Origin: Desulfobulbaceae bacterium
GTDB taxonomy: Bacteria; Desulfobacterota; Desulfobulbia; Desulfobulbales; SURF-16
NCBI GenBank assembly: GCA_024763115.1
Contig: JANTGB010000145.1
Span: 1-6,152 of the forward strand
Length of the DNA stretch: 6,152 nt
Direction: 5' to 3'
Each line of letters starts with the position of its first letter. The first letter of the stretch is position 1. The position numbers were made by a program, and so were the translations under genes. The notes beneath the pieces were generated by a model, which was not told the DNA's origin, ran no database searches, and was given only the letters and a program-made list of their open reading frames with translations. Positions 1-5,946 of the stretch are shown piece after piece.

Positions 1-1104
1 AAGCTGGCTTATTATGCAAACAACCTGGAGGAAGAAGTAGCAGAAAGAACCAGGGAGCTGGAACAGTCGGAAGTGCGTTTTAGGGAATTATATGACAATA
101 TAATCGACGATGTTGTTCTGCTTGATAATAACGGCAACATTGTTCTGGCCAACAGGCAGTTTTCTTCCCGGATGGGACTGGAAAACAAGAAGAAAACAAA
201 TGTCATAAATTTCATTCATCCCGACAACAGGCAGGGTTTTCAGGATAATCTTCAAAAAGCAATCAGAACCGGCAAGAATATAAGCGGAATGAATTTCAAG
301 ATGCTGATGCCGGACCAGAAAATAATTGATGTGGAATGTAATGCCGCTATCTTTGGCATAACCGGCGATCATGCCAACGTCCAGTTACTTATAAGGGATG
401 TAACCGCCAGGAAAAGACTGGAAAAAGAATTGGCTGAATCCTTTGCCAGGGTTCAGGATGCCAGATCCGCAGTCATTCTTTCCCTGGCCAAATTGTCGGA
501 ATATCGAGAATTTGATCCCAATAACCGGCTGGAAAGATTTCGTGAATACGCCAGAATACTGGCTGAAGAATTAAGCCTTCAGGATGAATATAAAGGTTAT
601 ATCAGCGATACGTACATAGAAGATCTATATCAATCATCAATTCTTTACGATATAGGCAAAGTTGGTATATCGGATAAAATTTTGCGCAAGAAAGGCCGCT
701 TGACCGATGAGGAACGGGAAATTATTAATCTCCATACAATTATCGGCGGCAATACGATCAAATCTCTTGAATCTCAGACAGAGGGGCAGACCTTTCTGGA
801 AATGGGTAAAAATATCGCTTATTTTCATCATGAAAGATGGGATGGCCGAGGATATCCCCAGGCCCTGATCGGCGATGAAATTCCTCTTTCCGCCCGCATT
901 GTGGCCCTGGCCGATGTTTATAATGCCTTAACCTCTAATGTTGCTTATCGAAAGGCATATTCCCATAATGAGGCGGTAGAAATTATTTTGCCGGAACGGG
1001 GCAATCAGTTTGCCCCGGAAGTATTGGATGCCTTTGTGGCAAGGCAGGAAGATTTTCGCGAAGTCGTTCTGCAGATGACGGGTAAGAGGTTTCACGAGGC
1101 GTGA
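1..1104 (+). CDS. PAS-HD-GYP sensor protein, 5'-truncated by window edge; degenerate HD site
   Basis: The reading frame is open from base 1, so the N-terminus lies outside the window and the GTG at 73 is only internal. Numbering codons from base 1: residues 1-24 are an acidic signalling helix (LEEEVAERTREL), 25-138 a PAS domain ending in the typical RDVTARK exit, 139-165 a linker helix, and about 166-340 an HD-GYP domain. HD-GYP enzymes hydrolyse cyclic-di-GMP at a two- or three-metal site. Kept here: H245, H276-H277 with E278, G284-Y285-P286, D305, and D217/K220 of the usual HDIGK. Lost: the His of the HD pair is Tyr216 (TAC, one base from CAC), and the upstream His seen in related HLERV helices is Arg176. 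Two probable metal ligands are therefore missing, and activity may be lost or changed. The missing N-terminal part could be a membrane sensor or receiver; this cannot be seen. It converges on the PilZ gene, which fits a c-di-GMP role. The domain call is firm; loss of activity is inferred. Confidence 0.93.
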   Translation, partial: KLAYYANNLEEEVAERTRELEQSEVRFRELYDNIIDDVVLLDNNGNIVLANRQFSSRMGLENKKKTNVINFIHPDNRQGFQDNLQKAIRTGKNISGMNFKMLMPDQKIIDVECNAAIFGITGDHANVQLLIRDVTARKRLEKELAESFARVQDARSAVILSLAKLSEYREFDPNNRLERFREYARILAEELSLQDEYKGYISDTYIEDLYQSSILYDIGKVGISDKILRKKGRLTDEEREIINLHTIIGGNTIKSLESQTEGQTFLEMGKNIAYFHHERWDGRGYPQALIGDEIPLSARIVALADVYNALTSNVAYRKAYSHNEAVEIILPERGNQFAPEVLDAFVARQEDFREVVLQMTGKRFHEA

Positions 1105-1482
1105 CTATGCCTGATGATAGCCGTATAATTCAATAACCCCCTGAATTTTCTTTTTTGTTTCCATGTCTAAATCATTAAATTTTATACAGTGACGACGCAT
1201 GATAACTGTGCTGAAAAGCGTTTCATTGGGAACAACTACGTCCGTCACTGTGGTATAGGGTATCTTTTCCACACATATTCCCTGGTTGGCCAGAATATCC
1301 AGCGCATCAGCCGTGCCTATAGGATCATTATCAGCCAGATAAGTAAATGCCATTCCCGACATGCTGATATCAATAATCTGTCCCAGTTTATTTGCCGGAG
1401 CCCCCAGAACGGCATAAGTGCCATCCTTGAGCCGGTATCTTTTGTCTCTTCTGCGTTCTTTTTCCACTTTTGATTTTTCCAT
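1105..1482 (-). CDS. Single-domain PilZ protein, probable c-di-GMP receptor
   Basis: A 125-residue protein made of little more than one PilZ domain. PilZ domains bind cyclic-di-GMP through an RxxxR motif and a downstream [D/N]xSxxG motif. Both are present: R11-x-x-x-R15 inside a basic stretch (RRRDKRYR) and D38-I-S40-M-S-G43. The C-terminal strand-helix (MRRHCIKF then a charged helix) also fits. There is no signal peptide, membrane segment or fused output domain, so it is likely a cytosolic adaptor that changes a partner on ligand binding. The ATG at 1482 is preceded by AAAGAG at a 9-base spacing. Its TAG stop touches the TGA of the convergent HD-GYP gene, so there is no room for a terminator between them. 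Binding is inferred from motifs; the target (motility, polysaccharide or other) cannot be told. Confidence 0.9.
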   Translation of the reverse strand: MEKSKVEKERRRDKRYRLKDGTYAVLGAPANKLGQIIDISMSGMAFTYLADNDPIGTADALDILANQGICVEKIPYTTVTDVVVPNETLFSTVIMRRHCIKFNDLDMETKKKIQGVIELYGYHQA

Positions 1483-1551
1483 AATAGCTCACTCTTTCTT
1501 CTTTACCGGTAGGTTAGGCAAAATATTATTTTATAAAAAGAGTAATGATTT

Positions 1552-1581
1552 AATATTGGATAATATTTTTCATTTTGTCAA
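1552..1581 (-). promoter_or_regulatory. Possible sigma-70 promoter for the PilZ gene
   Basis: Read on the minus strand, a perfect TTGACA (1581-1576) is followed after 18 bases by AATATT (1557-1552, 4 of 6 to TATAAT). It sits 70 to 100 bases before the PilZ start. The -35 is exact, but the -10 is weak and the region is AT-rich, so chance matches are likely. Confidence 0.35.
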
Positions 1582-1600
1582 TACATTAATTTGTTTGGGC

Positions 1601-1630
1601 TTGACTTTTTTGTTTTAAGTGTTGTGTAAT
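1601..1630 (+). promoter_or_regulatory. Probable sigma-70 promoter for the sensor/carboxylase operon
   Basis: TTGACT (1601-1606) and TGTAAT (1625-1630) each match 5 of 6 consensus bases and are 18 bases apart. Transcription would begin near 1637, giving a leader of about 38 bases before the ATG at 1675. No similarly good pair was noticed in the 27-base gap before the carboxyltransferase gene, so this promoter may drive all three rightward genes. Confidence 0.5.
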
Positions 1631-1660
1631 CATTATAGTTGAATATTTTATTGATAAAAA

Positions 1661-1665
1661 AGGAG
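1661..1665 (+). promoter_or_regulatory. Ribosome binding site fixing the start at 1675
   Basis: AGGAG lies 9 bases before ATG 1675. This chooses 1675 over the in-frame TTG at 1639, which overlaps the likely transcription start and has no such site. Confidence 0.8.
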
Positions 1666-1674
1666 AAAATTCTA

Positions 1675-2823
1675 ATGTTCGATGCAAAGCAGATGGAATT
1701 TTTAAGGTCAAATATTTTTCTGGATGCGTTTACGGATACACAATTGGCTGATTTGTTTCCGGAACTGCTTCAGGAGGATTACCTTGCGGATTATCAAATT
1801 ATGGCCAAAGGTAACGGGCTGGATAGAATAATTCTGGTAATGAAAGGAGTTCTTCGTCTGGAAAAAGAGATTGACTCAGACCTTGATTCAGATAGAGACA
1901 CGCCCCGGCGGAATCGTCTGGTAGTTGAAACAATTACCTCGGGAAATTATCTGGGCGCGGCAGCGTTGCTGGAAACAGTGGCCATGCCGGCTGATCTTGT
2001 AGCGGACAGTGATTGTTCTCTGCTTTCTATTTCGTCAGGTAAATTTCAAGAAATTATTTCTGCTGAAAATGATCTGGCCAAAAAAATGTTGCTGACTGTC
2101 GGCAAGGCGCTGGCTGCTGAAGCCGGAGAGCATTTATTACGCCTGGAAATGGAACTTAAGAATCGTCTGCTTCTTGAGCAGATGCGCACCGAGAAAAAAA
2201 AGATAAGAGCGATTCACCGGATAGCGAAAAGTACGGCTCACAGTTCAGTCAGGCAGACCCTGGATACCATTCTTGAGGCCTGCATGGAATGCCTGGAGGT
2301 GGAAAAAGGCTCGGTAATGATTTTTAAGCAGGGGGTTCTCCGGGTGGAGGCCGCCTTTGGGGCTGATAAAAATGAAATAATCGGTAAATTCAGTGAAATT
2401 AATAAAGAAAGTGTTTCCGGCCGTTGTTTTGTTTCCCGCAAACCTGTGTTGATTGAAGATATTTCCAAAGAAAAAAATCTTAAAAGGGCGGGAGAGGGTA
2501 AAAAATATTTCAATAATTCATTGCTCAGCATGCCCCTTCTCAGCCTTTCCGGCGAAGCCATCGGCGTTCTTAATGTCAGCAAAACATCCTCGGAAATTTT
2601 CAGCCGGAGTGATCTGGCAATTCTCGAAGACCTGGCCCGGGAAGCAGGGGCGGCCCTGGCCCATGAAATAAGTCTTGCCCGCCTGTTTCATGGTTTTCAG
2701 CAGGCCTATGTCGGGATCAGGCAGGCCGGTAAACATCTTGATGAGGTTGAGACTGATATAACCGCAGTTCTGGATATGTCATGGCCGCAGAATGGATCAG
2801 ATGATGATGAAAAAGCGCAATAA
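1675..2823 (+). CDS. CRP-type cyclic-nucleotide-binding domain plus GAF domain sensor, no output domain
   Basis: A 382-residue soluble protein. Residues 10-145 form a cNMP-binding-type beta roll (IFLDAFTDTQLADLF at the start, then GNYLGAAALL at 90-99). Residues 150-185 are a charged, probably coiled-coil helix. Residues 190-335 are a GAF domain, with SGRCFVSRKPVLIEDI at 248-263, LLSMPLLSLSGEAIGVLNVS at 283-302 and the closing FSRSDLAILEDLA helix. The tail is acidic. In cAMP or cGMP binders the cassette reads GE..L, then R.A; here the Glu is Ala95 and the Arg falls at Met104, so ordinary cyclic-nucleotide binding is doubtful and another ligand, or none, is possible. There is no helix-turn-helix, kinase, GGDEF or HD domain, so it is not a CRP transcription factor and its output may be protein-protein contact. 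It precedes the carboxyltransferase gene by 27 bases on the same strand, suggesting co-transcription and perhaps control of that enzyme. Fold assignment is strong; role unknown. Confidence 0.9.
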   Translation: MFDAKQMEFLRSNIFLDAFTDTQLADLFPELLQEDYLADYQIMAKGNGLDRIILVMKGVLRLEKEIDSDLDSDRDTPRRNRLVVETITSGNYLGAAALLETVAMPADLVADSDCSLLSISSGKFQEIISAENDLAKKMLLTVGKALAAEAGEHLLRLEMELKNRLLLEQMRTEKKKIRAIHRIAKSTAHSSVRQTLDTILEACMECLEVEKGSVMIFKQGVLRVEAAFGADKNEIIGKFSEINKESVSGRCFVSRKPVLIEDISKEKNLKRAGEGKKYFNNSLLSMPLLSLSGEAIGVLNVSKTSSEIFSRSDLAILEDLAREAGAALAHEISLARLFHGFQQAYVGIRQAGKHLDEVETDITAVLDMSWPQNGSDDDEKAQ

Positions 2824-2850
2824 TAAAAGTTTGGGAGTAAACTGCTGATC

Positions 2851-4398
2851 ATGATGGAAAGACAGGCATACCGAGAATTTAAAGAAAAAAAATCTGCGGC
2901 CCTGGCGGGCAGCGGCCCGGCAGCTGCGGAAAAATTTCATGCAACCGGCAGGATGACGGCCAGGGAAAGACTTGATCTGCTCTTTGATGAAGGAACTTTT
3001 GAGGAAATCGGCTGTTTTGTCTCGCATCGCTGCCATGATTTCGGCATGAACGACAAAAAAGTTGCCGGAGACGGCGTAGTAACAGGCAGCGGCCTGATTG
3101 CAGGCAGGCTGACCCATGCTTATGCCCAGGATTTCAATGTCATGGGGGGCTCTATTTCCGAGGCTAATTCCGCCAAGATCAGCCGGGCGCTTGATATGGC
3201 CATTGAAATGGGGACTCCTTTCGTTGCCCTGAATGACTCTGGCGGTTCCCGGATTCAGGAAGGAGTCAGCGGCCTGGCCGGGGTTGCCGGGATTTTCCTG
3301 CGTAACACAATGGCTTCCGGTATGATCCCGCAGATTTCCGCTATTATGGGCCCCTGCGCCGGTGGGGCCAGTTATTCCCCGGCCTTGACTGATTTCATTA
3401 TAATGATAGACAAACAGAGTCACATGTTTGTTACCGGGCCTGAGGTAATAAAGGCAGTTACCCACGAAGATGTCAGCAAGGAAGAGCTTGGCGGCGGCCT
3501 GGCCCATAACAGTATCAGCGGAGTTGCCCACTTCCTGGCGCGGAATGACCGGGACTGTCTGCTGCTTATCCGGGAACTGCTGTCATTTCTACCCCAGAAT
3601 CATCTGGCTGATCCTCCCCGTTATCCCTGCCGGGATGATTCGGCCCGTCGGCACAGTGGTCTGAATGAGTTGATTCCCGAAGACCCCAGAAGCGCCTATG
3701 ATGTCCGGGAGCTGATAAGAGCGGTTGTTGATGAAAATTATTTTTTTGAAATCCAGTCCTGCTATGCCCCCAACATAGTGATAGGCTTTGCCCGCTTGAA
3801 CGGCAGACCGGTGGGGGTTGTCGCTAATCAGCCCTCTGTGCTGGCCGGAGCCCTGGATACCAATGCTTCCCGCAAAAGCGCCCGCTTTGTCCGCTTCTGT
3901 GACGCCTTTAATTTCCCCATTATCACCTTTGAAGATGTGCCGGGCTTTCTGCCGGGCCGTCAGCAGGAACTGGACGGGATTATCCGGGACGGGGCCAAGC
4001 TGCTCTTTGCCTATTGCGAGGCCACGGTTCCCAAAATTTGCGTTATTACCCGCAAGGCTTATGGCGGGGCTTATTGCGTCATGTCAAGTAAACATATTCG
4101 CGCTGATTATAATTTCGCCTATCCGGGCGCGGAAATAGCGGTAATGGGGCCTGAGGGCGCGGTTAATATTATTTACCGCCGGGAACTGGCCGCAGCCCCG
4201 GATAACAGTTTAAAAGAACAAAAACTGGAAGAATATCGCCGGCAGTTTGCCAATCCTTATGCTGCCGCCCGCCTGGGCTATATTGATGAAATTATTATGC
4301 CGGAAGAGACCCGCTTCAAGCTTATAACGGCCCTGGAGCGGCTGGCGGATAAAAAACAGAAAATATTACCGAAAAAACATGGTAATATGCCGCTTTGA
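2851..4398 (+). CDS. Acyl-CoA carboxylase carboxyltransferase (beta) subunit, PccB-type, divergent
   Basis: A 515-residue protein of normal length for the PccB/MmdA family. It has two crotonase-like halves that move the carboxyl group from carboxybiotin to an acyl-CoA in the cytosol, normally as a hexamer. The N-terminal half shows the ARERLDLLFD entry, NDSGGSRIQEG (129-138) and MGPCAGGASYSPALTDF (166-182). The C-terminal half shows DVPGFLPG, EATVPKICVITRKAYGGAYC (to C409) and EIAVMGPEGAVNII. Several usually constant positions differ: Ser133 in place of Ala after SGG, Ser174 in GGASYSP, Asp380 where most have His in IIRHGAK, and LDG in place of YGG before it. Cys409 occupies the place of the Asp linked to propionyl-CoA preference in PccB; Cys is, as I recall, common in Desulfobacterota relatives. 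Substrate could be propionyl-, acetyl- or a larger acyl-CoA. A decarboxylase is less likely because a biotin carboxylase follows. ATG 2851 is preferred to 2854; GGGAG lies 13 bases upstream, a long spacing. Confidence 0.93.
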   Translation: MMERQAYREFKEKKSAALAGSGPAAAEKFHATGRMTARERLDLLFDEGTFEEIGCFVSHRCHDFGMNDKKVAGDGVVTGSGLIAGRLTHAYAQDFNVMGGSISEANSAKISRALDMAIEMGTPFVALNDSGGSRIQEGVSGLAGVAGIFLRNTMASGMIPQISAIMGPCAGGASYSPALTDFIIMIDKQSHMFVTGPEVIKAVTHEDVSKEELGGGLAHNSISGVAHFLARNDRDCLLLIRELLSFLPQNHLADPPRYPCRDDSARRHSGLNELIPEDPRSAYDVRELIRAVVDENYFFEIQSCYAPNIVIGFARLNGRPVGVVANQPSVLAGALDTNASRKSARFVRFCDAFNFPIITFEDVPGFLPGRQQELDGIIRDGAKLLFAYCEATVPKICVITRKAYGGAYCVMSSKHIRADYNFAYPGAEIAVMGPEGAVNIIYRRELAAAPDNSLKEQKLEEYRRQFANPYAAARLGYIDEIIMPEETRFKLITALERLADKKQKILPKKHGNMPL

Positions 4399-4399
4399 T

Positions 4400-4443
4400 T
4401 TCAGAAGACAGAGGGCAGAGGACGGAGGATGGAAGACGAAGGA
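4400..4443 (+). repeat. Degenerate 7-bp tandem repeat before the biotin carboxylase start
   Basis: The gap after the carboxyltransferase stop divides cleanly into heptamers: GACAGAG (4407), GGCAGAG (4414), GACGGAG (4421), GATGGAA (4428) and GACGAAG (4435), preceded by TTCAGAA (4400). In the five core units, position 3 is always a pyrimidine and all others are purines. The array supplies the purine-rich, Shine-Dalgarno-like sequence of the next gene and also creates the in-frame ATG at 4429. Confidence 0.7.
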
Positions 4444-5946
4444 ATGTTTAAAAAAATTCTCATAGCTAATCGGGGCGAGATCGCCATCCGGGTCATCCGC
4501 GCCTGCCGGGAGCTCGGCATCGGAACAGTGGCGGTTTTTTCCGAGGCTGATCGCGGCAGTCTTCATGTCCGTTATGCCGATGAGGCCTATCCGGTAGGGT
4601 CGGCTTCTTCTGCTGCCGGTTATCTTGATATTGATGCCATAATGGCTGCCGTTCGCAAATCCGGGGCCGAGGCAGTTCATCCCGGTTATGGATTTTTATC
4701 GGAAAATATAGATTTTGCCCGTCGCTGTGGGCAGGAGGGAGTGGTTTACATCGGCCCCGCCCCGGAAGTTATTGAGCAGATGGGTAATAAAACCAGGGCC
4801 AGGGAAATAATGATAAATCATGACGTATCCGTGATTCCCGGAGGTACCGGCCCGGCATTCGACTATGAGGCGGCCCTGGCGGAAAGCCTGAAAATAGGTT
4901 TTCCGGTAATGCTGAAAGCGACTTCCGGCGGGGGCGGCAAGGGTATGCGTATTGTCGGCCGGGAGAGTGAGCTGCGGGAGAGTTTTGCCGCAGTACGCCG
5001 CGAAGCCCTGGCCTCCTTTGCCGATCCCCGGATATTTGTGGAAAAATATTTTGCTGATCCCCGTCATATCGAGGTGCAGATTCTGGCTGACGCTCATGGT
5101 CATTATTTTCATCTCCTTGAGCGTGAATGCTCTATACAGCGCCGCTATCAAAAGGTTATTGAAGAATGTCCCTCATCCTGTGTTGATTCGGAACTGCGGA
5201 GCAAAATTACCGCAGCGGCAGTCAAGGCCGCTAAATCCGTAGGTTATACCGGTGCCGGAACCGTGGAATTTCTGCTGGATCGAGAAAAAAATTTTTATTT
5301 TCTTGAGATGAATACCAGGATTCAGGTTGAACATTCCATTACTGAACTGGTTACCGGCATTGATATGGTCAAAGAGCAGATTTTTGTGGCCGCAGGCCTG
5401 CCTTTAAGCTTCAGCCAGGAAGATATCAAGGTAAACGGCGCGGCCCTGGAATGCCGAATTTATGCGGAAGATCCGGAAAACGATTACCTGCCTGCCCCCG
5501 GCCCCTTAAAAAAAATTATTTTTCCGGAAGGGCCTGGAGTCCGGGTTGACAGCGGTGTTTATCCGGGCTGGCAGGTTTCAGTGCATTATGATCCCATGCT
5601 GGGGAAAATTGCGGTCCGGGGTCGGGACCGGGAGGAGGCCCGTTGCCGGATGCTGCGAGCCCTGGATGAATGTCTTGTTTACGGGATTAAGAGTAATATT
5701 CAGCTGCACCGGCGGATTTTAAACCACGAAAAATATATCAAGGGCGATATAAGCACCAATTTTATCGCGGAACTTGATGATTTGATCCGCCCGGATATGC
5801 AAAATCATGATCTGGCCATTATTGCGGCAATCTGCGGCAGATTAAATACAGGCTCCAGCCACAAAGAAAGCCCGCCGTCGGTGGGACAGGGCGCTGATCT
5901 CTGGCGCATGTCCAGCAAGTATCAGTTCTGGGCCTCACGATTTTAA
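4444..5946 (+). CDS. accC: Biotin carboxylase subunit of an acyl-CoA carboxylase
   Basis: A 500-residue ATP-grasp enzyme that carboxylates carrier-bound biotin using ATP and bicarbonate, feeding the carboxyltransferase encoded just upstream. It opens with the family N-terminus MFKKILIANRGEIAIRVIRA. Catalytic residues match the E. coli enzyme almost number for number: K116, K158 before the glycine loop SGGGGKGM (161-168), H208, K237, E275, E288, N290, R292, Q294, V295, E296 and R338. Tyr235 replaces the E. coli His236; this position varies in the family. The last 50 or so residues extend beyond E. coli AccC but carry no biotin-attachment MKM motif, so the carrier is a separate protein. Start choice: ATG 4444 begins the conserved sequence and has GGAAG 8 bases upstream. 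ATG 4429 would add MEDEG, encoded by the heptamer repeat, with GGAGG directly against it. Whether it serves acetyl- or propionyl-CoA depends on its partner. Confidence 0.95.
   Translation: MFKKILIANRGEIAIRVIRACRELGIGTVAVFSEADRGSLHVRYADEAYPVGSASSAAGYLDIDAIMAAVRKSGAEAVHPGYGFLSENIDFARRCGQEGVVYIGPAPEVIEQMGNKTRAREIMINHDVSVIPGGTGPAFDYEAALAESLKIGFPVMLKATSGGGGKGMRIVGRESELRESFAAVRREALASFADPRIFVEKYFADPRHIEVQILADAHGHYFHLLERECSIQRRYQKVIEECPSSCVDSELRSKITAAAVKAAKSVGYTGAGTVEFLLDREKNFYFLEMNTRIQVEHSITELVTGIDMVKEQIFVAAGLPLSFSQEDIKVNGAALECRIYAEDPENDYLPAPGPLKKIIFPEGPGVRVDSGVYPGWQVSVHYDPMLGKIAVRGRDREEARCRMLRALDECLVYGIKSNIQLHRRILNHEKYIKGDISTNFIAELDDLIRPDMQNHDLAIIAAICGRLNTGSSHKESPPSVGQGADLWRMSSKYQFWASRF

Noticed and set aside
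73..75. GTG as start of the HD-GYP sensor
   Set aside because: The frame is open back to base 1 and encodes a typical signalling helix leading into the PAS domain, so this GTG is an internal Val.
1189..1618. Rightward frames opposite the PilZ gene and its leader
   Set aside because: They are shadows of the conserved PilZ gene or AT-rich spacer, with no domain or ribosome binding site.
1639..1674. Upstream TTG start adding 12 residues to the cNMP-GAF protein
   Set aside because: It lies about at the predicted transcription start, and AGGAG is correctly spaced for ATG 1675.
1675..2823. CRP/FNR-type transcription factor
   Set aside because: The cNMP-like domain is followed by a GAF domain, with no helix-turn-helix in the C-terminal part.
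2797..3531. Long minus-strand open frame of 244 codons opposite the carboxyltransferase start
   Set aside because: It is antisense to a clearly conserved gene, has a low-complexity composition with no recognisable domain, and is explained by codon bias of the real gene.
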